Shown here: in pieces, positions 17,262 to 27,378 of the stretch
Layout: every line of letters begins with the position of its first letter
Position numbering within the stretch: the stretch's first letter is position 1
From: Bacillota bacterium
GTDB lineage: Bacteria; Bacillota; Clostridia; Acetivibrionales; DSM-1351
Direction of reading: 5' to 3'
Length of the DNA: 64,000 bases
NCBI GenBank assembly: GCA_023398105.1
Contig: JAEWST010000005.1
Location: 55,268 to 119,267 of the forward strand
Made by a program: the position numbers and the translations under genes
The notes under the pieces: model-generated
Told to the model about the DNA's origin: nothing
Database searches by the model: none
The model's input: only the letters and a program-made list of their open reading frames with translations

Positions 17262-18000
17262 TTGATACATCTCCTAGTTCATACATCATTAGTGATAAAG
17301 CAACCATCCCAGCTGTCTCAGTTCTAAGTATTCTTGGTCCAAGAGTCAATTTGTTAATACCCTTGGCTTCAGCTAGTTGTATTTCCTGTTCAGTATAACC
17401 GCCTTCTGGGCCAATAAAAATTGAAGCTGTTTCAACATCAGAGCATTTTGACACTATAGCTTTAAGACCAGTTGAACTCTCTTTTTCATAAGGTATTACT
17501 GACAAGTCAAATTTTGAAGCTAAATTGACAGCCTCGCTAAATTTAATAGGCATACATATCTTTGGAACCATTCCTCTATTAGACTGTTTTGCTGCCTCTA
17601 AACTAATCCTTTTCCATCTCGATAATTTATTTTGAGCATCTTTATCAGTACTTATTTTTGAAATACATCTCTCAGTTATAACTGGTACTATCTCATTTAC
17701 CCCAATTTCAATACATTTCTGTACAATTAAGTCCATTTTGTCTGCCTTAGGTAAACCTTGAAATAATGTTACCTTTAAAGCAGACTCTGTAAGGTTTGGC
17801 TCTTTATTAATAATGTCAGCAACAATATAATCATTAGTAATCTCATATACCTCTGATAAATAGTCAAAGCCCTCACAGCATACTGTTACAACGTCGCCTT
17901 TAACAGTTCTCAATACCTTTTTCAGGTGCTGATAATCCTCACCAATGATAGTTATTCTATTTTCATTAATTTGCGAACTATTTACAAAGTATCTTGACAT
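17233..18000 (-). CDS. rsmE: 16S rRNA (uracil-1498-N3)-methyltransferase RsmE
   Basis: About 255 residues of the SPOUT class. Starting MSRYFVNSSQI, it has the N-terminal PUA-like domain (HLKKVLRTVKGD) and the C-terminal knot with IFIGPEGGYTEQE and LTLGPRILRTETA, which bind SAM. It methylates U1498 of 16S rRNA in the assembled 30S subunit. The chosen ATG at 18000 overlaps the last 19 bases of prmA; no strong ribosome site is visible, so translational coupling is likely. Its last ~29 bp overlap the CheY-like gene. The same prmA-rsmE pair is common in Firmicutes. Confidence 0.92.
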   Translation of the reverse strand: MSRYFVNSSQINENRITIIGEDYQHLKKVLRTVKGDVVTVCCEGFDYLSEVYEITNDYIVADIINKEPNLTESALKVTLFQGLPKADKMDLIVQKCIEIGVNEIVPVITERCISKISTDKDAQNKLSRWKRISLEAAKQSNRGMVPKICMPIKFSEAVNLASKFDLSVIPYEKESSTGLKAIVSKCSDVETASIFIGPEGGYTEQEIQLAEAKGINKLTLGPRILRTETAGMVALSLMMYELGDVSNGRNKICSC

Positions 18001-18935
18001 TTGAACACCATTGCCACCCATTCACCTATTTCTAGGGTTTCTATACAAGACAGCTTGTTTTTTACACAAGCATCAATAACTTCCTGCTTTCTCTCTCTTA
18101 TTATACCAGAAGTGATAAATAAAGAGTCTTTTCTTTTTAAATAATAAGGTATAACTGTTGCTAAGTCAATAATTACATTTGCTATAATATTTGCAACTAT
18201 AATATCATACTTTTTGTCGTTCTGCTTTAAATCAGTTAAAACACCTCTAAAAACATTTATATTTGAGTTCTCTTTATTTGTGGTAACATTTTCCAAAGCT
18301 ACTTTTACTGCCACCTCATCAATATCAATAGCCTCAACATTTTTTGCACCAAGCTTTGCTGCAATTATTGATAATATACCTGTACCACAGCCAACATCAA
18401 GAACTTCAAAATCATTATTCATATATTTATCCAATAATTTTGAACACATTTGAGTTGTCTCATGGGTTCCAGTTCCAAATGCCATCCCTGGATCCATTTC
18501 AACCACGATTTCATTTTCAAGAACATCATAATGCTCCCATGTAGGCTTAATAACAATCCTATCTGTAAGCCTAAAAGGCTTATAATACTTTTTCCACGAT
18601 GTTGACCAATCTTCGTCTTCTATTTCGCCATAGCCTTCTAAACCCTTGCCAACATTAAGAAATTGGGAAATATTTTCCAAACCGTCATTAATTTGCTTTA
18701 GAACATCATTTATATCTAATGTATTTTGAAAGTATGCTTTGATTATAACATCCTCACCTAATGATTCAATAAACTCATCATCAGCATAATCTAAAGTATC
18801 TGTTTTAAATATTTCCTTTCGAATATCAAAGGGATCTATAATTGCAATGCCACCTGCATCCATAGATGTCAATAGTTCAGATACTGCTTCACTTGCTTCA
18901 TTGGTTGTATTTACCCTTATTTCATACCACTTCAT
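17982..18935 (-). CDS. prmA: ribosomal protein L11 methyltransferase
   Basis: A 317-residue class I SAM methyltransferase that trimethylates ribosomal protein L11. It begins MKWYEIRVNTTNEASEAV (the L11-binding domain), and has the SAM motif VLDVGCGTGILSI near residue 185 and the VANI motif (DIIVANIIANVI) after it, plus the EMDPGMAFGTGTHETT segment typical of PrmA. It sits directly downstream of dnaJ, as is standard in clostridia. The ribosome site is weak (GGGCATGGGTATTTT before the ATG). Confidence 0.94.
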   Translation of the reverse strand: MKWYEIRVNTTNEASEAVSELLTSMDAGGIAIIDPFDIRKEIFKTDTLDYADDEFIESLGEDVIIKAYFQNTLDINDVLKQINDGLENISQFLNVGKGLEGYGEIEDEDWSTSWKKYYKPFRLTDRIVIKPTWEHYDVLENEIVVEMDPGMAFGTGTHETTQMCSKLLDKYMNNDFEVLDVGCGTGILSIIAAKLGAKNVEAIDIDEVAVKVALENVTTNKENSNINVFRGVLTDLKQNDKKYDIIVANIIANVIIDLATVIPYYLKRKDSLFITSGIIRERKQEVIDACVKNKLSCIETLEIGEWVAMVFKCQDTL

Positions 18936-19059
18936 AAAATACCCATGCCCAATAACCCATACATGAACATCAAGAAAACGTGTATTTCCTTGACAGAAAT
19001 GGTATAGGCTCGGAACCTCCTTATATTTTTAATTTCTTTCAGTCATTTATTCAAAAATA

Positions 19060-20205
19060 TCACTTAAATGCATCCTTCATTTTATCAAAAAAGCCTTTTC
19101 TCTGTTCGTGAGTTTCATCACCACTAATTTCAGCAAACTCTCTTAATAATTCCTTTTGCTTTTCACTTAATTTCTTCGGAACTTCAATATTGACCTTAAC
19201 ATACTGATCTCCACGTCCGTTGCCACGCAAAAAAGGTATTCCTTTTCCTCTAAGTCTAAATACCGCTCCTGTCTGCGTTCCTTCAGGCACAGTATACTTC
19301 ACTTTTCCATCCAATGTGGGCACTTCAATTTCTGCTCCAAGCGCTGCCTGTACAAAAGTAATTGGCTCTTCACAAACAACATCATTTCCCTGCCTTTTAA
19401 ATAAGGGATGCGGCTTTACTCTAATATTTATCAGCAAATCTCCGCTTGGTCCGCCTTTAGAACCAGGATCTCCTTCACCTCTTAATGAAATGGTCTGTCC
19501 ATCGTCTATACCTGCAGGAATATTTACTTGGATTTTAACATTATTCCTAAGCTTTCCTTTGCCATTACATGCAAGACATGGATCAGTAATAACTTTTCCT
19601 TCTCCCTTACACACATCACAGGTTTTTGCATTAATAAATTGTCCAAAAGGTGTATTCTGCTTAACTTGAACCTGACCTGTTCCATTACAATGCTTACAAG
19701 TTGATGCCTCTGTACCTGATTTTGCTCCTGTTCCAGTACATTTTGAGCATATTTCCATTCTTCCTATTGTTATTTCTCTATCTATGCCAAACGCCGCTTC
19801 TTCAAAAGAAATCTCTACCGCATACTTAAGATCTGCACCCTTTTGAGGTCCTCTCCTTGACCTTGATCTTCCTCCGCCAAAGCCTGTACCCCCAAAGAAG
19901 GATTCAAATATATCACCAATTCCTCCAAAATCAAAATCACCTGAGAAGCCACCAGCACCACCTCCAAAGCCACTAGGGTCAACACCCGCATGACCATATT
20001 GATCATATCTGCTCTTCTTTTGGGGATCACTTAATACCTCATATGCTTCATTTACCTCTTTAAACTTAGCTTCTGCACTTTTATCATCTTGATTAACGTC
20101 AGGATGATATTTTTTTGCCATATTTCTATATGCTTTTTTTAACTCCGCATCAGATGCACCTTTTTGAACCCCTAAAACCTCGTAGTAGTCTCTTTTTTCT
20201 GCCAT
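19060..20205 (-). CDS. dnaJ: chaperone DnaJ (Hsp40)
   Basis: A full-length 381-residue type I J-protein. The J domain is residues 1-70 with the HPD tripeptide in [11 protein letters not shown] glycine/phenylalanine-rich linker follows ([17 protein letters not shown]), then four zinc-binding CxxCxGxG repeats ([32 protein letters not shown]) and the substrate-binding C-terminal domains. It delivers substrates to DnaK and stimulates its ATPase. The ATG follows GGGAG. A bidirectional terminator-like hairpin in the 480-bp gap from dnaK suggests dnaJ may have its own promoter or be reached only by readthrough. Confidence 0.97.
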   Translation of the reverse strand: MAEKRDYYEVLGVQKGASDAELKKAYRNMAKKYHPDVNQDDKSAEAKFKEVNEAYEVLSDPQKKSRYDQYGHAGVDPSGFGGGAGGFSGDFDFGGIGDIFESFFGGTGFGGGRSRSRRGPQKGADLKYAVEISFEEAAFGIDREITIGRMEICSKCTGTGAKSGTEASTCKHCNGTGQVQVKQNTPFGQFINAKTCDVCKGEGKVITDPCLACNGKGKLRNNVKIQVNIPAGIDDGQTISLRGEGDPGSKGGPSGDLLINIRVKPHPLFKRQGNDVVCEEPITFVQAALGAEIEVPTLDGKVKYTVPEGTQTGAVFRLRGKGIPFLRGNGRGDQYVKVNIEVPKKLSEKQKELLREFAEISGDETHEQRKGFFDKMKDAFK

Positions 20206-20297
20206 AAATTCAACTCCCGTCTAATTACCAACATTAAAATTCTTCAGAAAAATTAATTTCTTACATCACCGCTATTCTTTTCTAAAGCATAAAACAA

Positions 20298-20334
20298 GCC
20301 AGAGCCTTAATTACCAGCTTTGGCATTTTTTTTT
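20298..20334. terminator. bidirectional terminator between dnaK and dnaJ
   Basis: Stem GCCAGAGC / GCTTTGGC followed by nine T on the plus strand, and TTGTTTTA on the minus strand, downstream of dnaK. Confidence 0.6.
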
Positions 20335-20538
20335 ATCATTTTACAATCACTTAAAGTTAATTTTGACTAATCTATAATTGGTCTTAACCATCTCCAAAAT
20401 ACTTTGGTTGCAAAATTACGTTTACTTGTGGAATTACGTGTTTAAACCTCCACAGATACAAGAACAATTTTATACCCAAGCTTAATTTAAAGTCAACTTA
20501 AAAAAATGGTTCTCCCAAAAAAGAGTTAATATATTAAC

Positions 20539-20568
20539 AGCTCGAAAACGCAACATGTTTGTACAATG
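20539..20568. repeat. family A palindrome, half copy
   Basis: AGCTCGAAAACGCAACATG then TTTGTACAATGG matches the left arm and core of the family A repeats, but the right arm is missing or decayed. It lies in the dnaK-dnaJ gap; the rest of the gap shows only terminators. Confidence 0.5.
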
Positions 20569-20648
20569 GATTACTCACAAAAAGCTGCTCGCAACTTTTT
20601 GATATACGAAGAGAACAATGAATACACGAAATGTAAACTTCGCATTGA

Positions 20649-20674
20649 TATAGGGGCTTATTACAGCCCCTATA
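20649..20674. terminator. hairpin downstream of dnaK
   Basis: Perfect 10-bp stem TATAGGGGCT / AGCCCCTATA with a 6-base loop directly after the dnaK stop. There is no T-run on the dnaK strand, so it may stabilise the 3' end rather than terminate. Confidence 0.5.
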
Positions 20675-20687
20675 CATTATTATATAT

Positions 20688-22559
<1,872 letters not shown>

Positions 22560-22606
22560 TTAATGTAATTAACTAATATATTCAAAATTGAGTTATTTAA
22601 TAACTA

Positions 22607-23203
22607 TTAATTTGCTACCTTAACCATACTGTGTCTTACAACTTTTCCCTTCATTATATAGCCTTTTTGAAATTCTTCAATAACTATATTATCGCCTTTT
22701 TCTTCATCAGATACATGCATTACAGCATTGTGAAGCTCAGGGTCAAACGGATTGTCAATTGCCTCAATGGACTGAACGCCTAGTTTTTCTAAACATTCCA
22801 TCATCTGTCTCATAACCATCTCAACGCCTTCTTTTAGAGGATTGCTTTCCATATCCTCAGCTGCTTTCAATGCACGCTCTAGGTTGTCAACTACTGGAAG
22901 TATAGCACTCACTGTATCAACAGCAATATCAAGACTAAGAGCTTCTTTTTCTTTTATAGTACGTTTTTTATAATTGTCAAATTCTGCAGCTGTACGCTGA
23001 ACAGCATTTTTATACTCCTCACACTGAAGGTTTTTTTCCTCAAGCTTTGCCTTTAATTCCTCAATTTCAGCATTAACTGAATCTACTTTACCTTCGTCAC
23101 AGCTATTACAAGATGAGTCAGAATTACAACTGCAATTTGCTGTTTGTTCGTTTTCATCCATCTTATTTACTTCTTCGTCTTTTGAATTCTTATCTTTTTT
23201 CAT
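22607..23203 (-). CDS. grpE: nucleotide exchange factor GrpE
   Basis: A 198-residue GrpE. The first ~50 residues are low-complexity and unusually cysteine-rich (NCSCNSDSSCNSC at about 24-36), then come the long dimerising helix (EIEELKAKLEEKNLQCEEY...), the YKKRTIKEKE region and the beta domain with NPFDPELHNAVMHV and KGYIMKGKVVRHSMVKV. GrpE promotes ADP release from DnaK. The cysteine cluster CSCN...CNSC is not part of the ordinary GrpE fold. The ATG follows AAGGAGG at a somewhat long distance (13 bases). Confidence 0.94.
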   Translation of the reverse strand: MKKDKNSKDEEVNKMDENEQTANCSCNSDSSCNSCDEGKVDSVNAEIEELKAKLEEKNLQCEEYKNAVQRTAAEFDNYKKRTIKEKEALSLDIAVDTVSAILPVVDNLERALKAAEDMESNPLKEGVEMVMRQMMECLEKLGVQSIEAIDNPFDPELHNAVMHVSDEEKGDNIVIEEFQKGYIMKGKVVRHSMVKVAN

Positions 23204-23231
23204 TACCCAGTATTTACCTCCTTATTTTTAG

Positions 23232-24284
23232 CTATCCATCACCCAATAGCCTTAATATCTCTTGATTAATTTTATTTCTTATATAGTTCATTGATGAAAC
23301 AACCTTTGAATATTCCATTCTTGTTGGACCTATAATGCCTATAGTACCTATTACATGATCCCCAACACTATAGGATGTTGTGACTAAACTGCACTCCTTT
23401 ATGCCTTCAATATTGTTCTCATTACCAATCTGAATTACTATATCATTATTATTATATAAAGTATTAACAAGAATGTCTGAAATTAAATTCTTCTCATCGA
23501 GTATATTTAAAAACTCTTTTGCCTTCTGAACTTCTTTGAATTCAGGGAAATTTAATATATTTGTAGTCCCCTCTAAATATACCTCAGTATGATCAATTGT
23601 CTTAATCAAGTCCTCAATACCATCAAGAATGGGATTAATAATACTATGAGGCAAAGACATAAATCTTTCAACCTCATTTCTCAATTCGTTTGATGCAAGC
23701 ATTTCAAGAGTATATCCCTTAAGCTTTTCATTGAGTAAATTTGAAATTTGTATTAAAGAATCAGGAGAAATTAGTTCGTCAACTCTCACTAAATTATTAC
23801 GTACAATATTGGTATCTGTAACAATAATAACAAGTGCTTTTCCCTGTTCAATAGGAACAACCTGAACTGCTTTTAAGGCAGATTTTTTTGAATGGGGAGT
23901 TATTGCCATAGTAGTATATTTTGTAAATTTTGACATTACTACCGAAGCATTTCTTATTAGTTGACTAAGCTCATTAATTCTAATGTCCATAGCATTTTTT
24001 ATATTTTCTATATCAGCTTGAGAAAGCTCATTTATCTGCATTAATTTGTCTACATATAATCTATAACCTTTATCGGATGGAACTCTGCCTGCAGAAGTAT
24101 GAGGTTGTTCTAAAAATCCCATTTCCTCTAAATCAGCCATTTCATTTCTAATAGTAGCTGAACTAAGGCCGAGCTCATGCCTTTTGGCAATAGTTCTCGA
24201 ACCAACAGGCTCTGCAGAAGTAATGTAATCATCTATAATGGCTTGTAGTATTCTAAGTTTTCTATCGTCAAGCAGCACGTTCAT
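23232..24284 (-). CDS. hrcA: heat-inducible transcription repressor HrcA
   Basis: About 350 residues. It has the N-terminal winged helix (LDDRKLRILQAIIDDYITSAEPVGSRTIAK and SSATIRNEMADLEEMGFLEQPHTSAGR, located in residues ~4-75), then the GAF-like dimer domain ending with IGIIGPTRMEYSKVVSSM. HrcA represses class I heat-shock genes by binding CIRCE and needs GroESL for activity. The open frame extends upstream to 24326 but that part overlaps CIRCE; the start is ATG 24284 or, with better spacing (8 bases) from AAGGGAG, GTG 24278. The perfect CIRCE just upstream shows autoregulation. Confidence 0.94.
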   Translation of the reverse strand: MNVLLDDRKLRILQAIIDDYITSAEPVGSRTIAKRHELGLSSATIRNEMADLEEMGFLEQPHTSAGRVPSDKGYRLYVDKLMQINELSQADIENIKNAMDIRINELSQLIRNASVVMSKFTKYTTMAITPHSKKSALKAVQVVPIEQGKALVIIVTDTNIVRNNLVRVDELISPDSLIQISNLLNEKLKGYTLEMLASNELRNEVERFMSLPHSIINPILDGIEDLIKTIDHTEVYLEGTTNILNFPEFKEVQKAKEFLNILDEKNLISDILVNTLYNNNDIVIQIGNENNIEGIKECSLVTTSYSVGDHVIGTIGIIGPTRMEYSKVVSSMNYIRNKINQEILRLLGDG

Positions 24285-24319
24285 CACTCCCTTTGCTTGC
24301 AACATTTGATAATTTGTTG

Positions 24320-24346
24320 TTAGCACTCTATGAGGTTGAGTGCTAA
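24320..24346. promoter_or_regulatory. CIRCE operator (HrcA binding site)
   Basis: TTAGCACTC-N9-GAGTGCTAA, a perfect match to the CIRCE consensus, about 40 bp upstream of the hrcA start and just downstream of its promoter. Confidence 0.97.
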
Positions 24347-24357
24347 TTTATATATTA

Positions 24358-24386
24358 AAAATAACATTAGCCCTTATTTTTGTCAA
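24358..24386 (-). promoter_or_regulatory. sigma-A promoter of hrcA-grpE-dnaK
   Basis: On the minus strand, TTGACA (24386-24381), 17 bp, TATTTT (24363-24358). The CIRCE begins 12 bp downstream, covering the start-site region, as expected for HrcA repression. Confidence 0.75.
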
Positions 24387-24510
24387 GTACTTTTCAAATA
24401 ATTATTGCTAATTTATGATAAAAACGTAATTCGGTCTATGAGTATTCAGGCTTAAAATAAATACTTTTTGAGAGCATGTGCAGTATATTGTATTGTTAAT
24501 AACTAAAAAT

Positions 24511-24545
24511 AACCTTGCTCTACCTATAATCGTAGAACAAGGCTA
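24511..24545 (-). terminator. intrinsic terminator after the membrane protein gene
   Basis: Stem AGCCTTGTTCTAC / GTAGAGCAAGGTT on the minus strand followed by ATTTTTAG. Confidence 0.75.
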
Positions 24546-24579
24546 TTATGGCAAAAATCAAACTTCTTTATTATTTCTT

Positions 24580-25440
24580 TTATTGAATATGATGATTTAT
24601 TTGTTGGAAATTATCAGGTGAAGAAAATCTACCTGTTTTAGCACGATAAATTTCAAAATAGTAAACCATCAATACGAATCCTGCCAAAGTTGTAGTAACA
24701 GATGATATTACCGTTCCAATAAAAGGGAAAATACCTAAAATTGAACCAGCTATACCACCACCTATTGAAACTAAAAGAGTAATGCCCAATATTGGCCAAA
24801 AGCTTCCTTTAACTGTTTTAAAAGAGTTCTTCAATCCATCTATAATACCGCTATCCTCAACACAAACTGCTGGGAACCACAAGTACATATATGTTGTAAT
24901 AGCAATAATTCCCACAACAAACACCAAATACAAAAGAATCATTAGCAATATTCCCAAAATATTAGAAACCAATACCGACACTACAGAAGCTAAAACAATA
25001 AGTATACATAATACTAAACTCAAGCCAAGAGAAATTGCAAAGTATAGTAAACCATATAGAACATATCTTCCTATATATTTTGACATACATTGTGTAAAAT
25101 CATTTAAGGTCGCAATTCCTGTTTCATATTTTTTATTTATAAGCCCATAAGTAGCTGGATAAACTATAATTGCTAATACTAGAAACAGAATGCTTCCGAC
25201 TATAACACTCAAAATCATAGGCATACTAATCATTCCATCAAAAAAGTTTATGTCAAAGCTAGTATACTCGCCTTTCATAGCGTCTTGAAACATTTGCATA
25301 TACTTTTGAGTTAACTTCGCTACAAAACCTGCAGTACCTATACTAATGATTAAAGTTGGAATTGCCATTGAAATTAAAAGTGGTATTGCCAGCAAAAAAT
25401 TCTTAAATGTAAATCTGAAAGCATTTTCAAGATATCTCAT
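24580..25440 (-). CDS. multi-pass membrane protein, function unknown
   Basis: A 286-residue protein with about six hydrophobic segments, in an arrangement seen in DUF4013/DUF975-like membrane proteins (PLLISMAIPTLIISIG at the N-terminus and GILLMILLYLVFVVG... WFPAVCVEDSGIIDGLKNSF near the centre). The short DGLKNSFKTVKGSFWP segment before the last two helices is a common feature of such integral proteins. No catalytic motif is seen. The ATG at 25440 follows a run of six G as ribosome site; an upstream in-frame ATG lies before it. It follows the aminotransferase gene by 23 bp and is probably co-transcribed with it. Confidence 0.6.
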   Translation of the reverse strand: MRYLENAFRFTFKNFLLAIPLLISMAIPTLIISIGTAGFVAKLTQKYMQMFQDAMKGEYTSFDINFFDGMISMPMILSVIVGSILFLVLAIIVYPATYGLINKKYETGIATLNDFTQCMSKYIGRYVLYGLLYFAISLGLSLVLCILIVLASVVSVLVSNILGILLMILLYLVFVVGIIAITTYMYLWFPAVCVEDSGIIDGLKNSFKTVKGSFWPILGITLLVSIGGGIAGSILGIFPFIGTVISSVTTTLAGFVLMVYYFEIYRAKTGRFSSPDNFQQINHHIQ

Positions 25441-25463
25441 AATACTACCCCCCATTATTCTTA

Positions 25464-26291
25464 TTAATTATCATTTATATATGCATTAACAAGGCTATTA
25501 TAGCCTGCCATTACATGTTGAGTTGTGGGATTCTTTGCAGAATCAATTTCATAATTGTCAATTATTCTAATTGGTAAAACATTTATAGATGTGCCTGTAA
25601 TAAAAGCTGCGTCAAAGCTTGTTAAGGAGTCTACTCCAATAAGTGTTTCAATAACTTCATATCCAAGCTTTTTACATACATCAACCACATATTTTCTAGT
25701 TATTCCAACCAATACATAATCTTCTGGCGATGTGTAAATTTTGTTTCCTTTTACGAAAAATGCATTTGATTTTCCGCCCTCAGTTATTTTCCCACCATCA
25801 TTTATAAGCAAGACCTCAAAAACCTTTTTTTCCTCTACTACACGTTTAATTTCCTCTTTGTAGCTTGAATTAATAATCTTTATGTTTGGATTACTTCTTG
25901 TTAAATTGGCAGTACAACAAGCCACACCATTATCATATTCTTGTTTAGTAGGGTAATAGAACTTATTTATGAAAGTAATAATTACTTGCTCAGCTCCATA
26001 TTGAAGTGCAATTACTTTAACATTACAATTAGATAAATTATTTAACTTACAAACACTCTGTATTTGATCCTTTAGGTCCTTTTTAGATATTGCCAATTCA
26101 TAGCCTGCCTTAAGCATTGAATTTTTAAGTCTCGCAAAGTGGTCATCATAATAGAGAGGTATTCCCTTTATTATTTTGATAACTTCATAAAAAGCTTTAT
26201 ACTTTTCAGACGTATAAAGTTCTAGACTTTCTTTTGCTACAGTTTCTCCGTTTATTACGCATAAATTCCCAATGTTTTCTTCGAATGTCAT
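25464..26291 (-). CDS. class IV aminotransferase (branched-chain aminotransferase / aminodeoxychorismate lyase-like)
   Basis: A 275-residue fold-type IV PLP protein. Visible elements are FYEVIKIIKGIPLYYDDHFARL at about residues 35-56, the region IKIINSSYKEEIKR whose first lysine aligns with the usual PLP lysine, and the family block INDGGKITEGGKSNAFFV. The C-terminus has FITGTSINVLPI. The family covers branched-chain and D-amino-acid aminotransferases and PabC; the short length favours PabC- or DAAT-like proteins, but no substrate marker is decisive. The ATG follows AAAGGGG. It likely forms a two-gene unit with the membrane protein. Confidence 0.8.
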   Translation of the reverse strand: MTFEENIGNLCVINGETVAKESLELYTSEKYKAFYEVIKIIKGIPLYYDDHFARLKNSMLKAGYELAISKKDLKDQIQSVCKLNNLSNCNVKVIALQYGAEQVIITFINKFYYPTKQEYDNGVACCTANLTRSNPNIKIINSSYKEEIKRVVEEKKVFEVLLINDGGKITEGGKSNAFFVKGNKIYTSPEDYVLVGITRKYVVDVCKKLGYEVIETLIGVDSLTSFDAAFITGTSINVLPIRIIDNYEIDSAKNPTTQHVMAGYNSLVNAYINDN

Positions 26292-26467
26292 TTTGATGCC
26301 CCTTTGTTTTTGGTTTTGATCTCAGTTAAATACAAATACATGTTAAGCAATTATAATAGTACGTGAAATCATTAGTGTTAAAAACATACCCTATTGACAT
26401 AAGATATATTGCCCTATTCAATTTTAATAACATATACTTTTTTTGTCAATTATATTAGCTAAAAACA

Positions 26468-27058
26468 CTAATCAATTTCATCAAGGGATAAGTTGAAACT
26501 CGGAAGAAATTTATCCATAAAATATGAGACTTCCTCAAGCTCTATTTTCTCTATTGTTTGAAGTATTGCTTCACTTGCCTTTTTAAACTCGTTATTTCCA
26601 GCTTTTACTTCCTCAATACATTTTACATATGCGGAAATTCTGTCAGCAGCCTTTACCAGCTTCCAACATTCCATATCATCAGGATTCTTGAAAAACAATG
26701 AATAATACTCATCTGACATTTCTTCAGGCAACATGGAAATAATTTTTTCTTTGGATATATCTTCAATATCTTTATAAATTTTATTAATCTGTGGATTATA
26801 GTATTTTATTGGTGTAGGCATATCCCCTGTTATAATTTCATTGCAATCATGAAACATTGCAAGAATAGCAACTCTTTCAGGATTAATTTCACCATTAAAA
26901 TAAGTATTTCTTATTACAGCCAGCCCATGTGCAATAATTGCTACTTGCAAACTATGCTCCTGAATATTCTCTGTATAGGTATTTCTCATAAGTCCCCATC
27001 TGTTTATGTATTTCATTCTAGACAGAAACGCAAAAAAATGATATTTGTCTTGACTCAT
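26468..27058 (-). CDS. HD-domain 5'-deoxynucleotidase (YfbR-like)
   Basis: A 196-residue protein closely resembling YfbR: RMKYINRWGLMRNTYTENIQEHS supplies the first metal-binding histidine (EHS), AMFHDCNEIITGDMPTPIKY the HD pair, and KAADRISAYVKCIEE the last aspartate. YfbR hydrolyses deoxynucleoside 5'-monophosphates. The start MSQDKYHFF at 27058 is chosen because GGGAGG lies 7 bases ahead; the frame stays open further up only through the repeat array. The dgt-like gene lies just upstream on the same strand, giving two nucleotide-pool enzymes side by side, separated by that array. Confidence 0.88.
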   Translation of the reverse strand: MSQDKYHFFAFLSRMKYINRWGLMRNTYTENIQEHSLQVAIIAHGLAVIRNTYFNGEINPERVAILAMFHDCNEIITGDMPTPIKYYNPQINKIYKDIEDISKEKIISMLPEEMSDEYYSLFFKNPDDMECWKLVKAADRISAYVKCIEEVKAGNNEFKKASEAILQTIEKIELEEVSYFMDKFLPSFNLSLDEID

Positions 27059-27074
27059 ACTAACCTCCCTAACA

Positions 27075-27377
27075 GCTCGAAATCGCACCATGTATGTACT
27101 AACACTGCCATACTGCAAAAACCACAACGTGGTTTTTATGGCTTGAAAACGCACAATGTTTGTACAACACTATATCTCTGCAAAAACCACTTGTGGTTTT
27201 TGTTGCTCGAAATCGCACAATGTTTGTACAACACTGTATCTCTTCAAAAACCACTTGTGGTTTTTGGGGCTCGAAATCGCACCATGTATGTACTAACACT
27301 GCCATACTGCAAAAACCACACCGTGGTTTTTGGGGCTTGAAAATGCACAATGTTTGTACAAACTATATTTTCAAGCT
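27075..27377. repeat. tandem array of 64/66-bp hairpin repeats (family A)
   Basis: Four full units start at 27075, 27141, 27205 and 27269 (lengths 66, 64, 64, 66), and a partial fifth at 27335 ends in a complementary arm (GCTTGAAAAT / ATTTTCAAGC). Each unit begins GCTCGAAATCGCAC or GCTTGAAAACGCAC, has ATGTTTGTACAACAC or ATGTATGTACTAACAC, and ends with a hairpin AAAAACCA-N4-TGGTTTTT. Units 1 and 4 are near-identical, as are 2 and 3, so the order is a-b-b-a. It fills the whole space between dgt-like and yfbR-like genes. Not CRISPR: no unique spacers. Confidence 0.9.
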
Positions 27378-27378
27378 G

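Noticed and set aside
20649..20674. Second CIRCE or heat-shock operator near dnaK
   Set aside because: The palindrome does not match CIRCE; it is a plain GC-rich stem after the stop codon.
27075..27377. Possible CRISPR array
   Set aside because: Units are conserved along their whole length and there are no unique spacers; no cas genes nearby.
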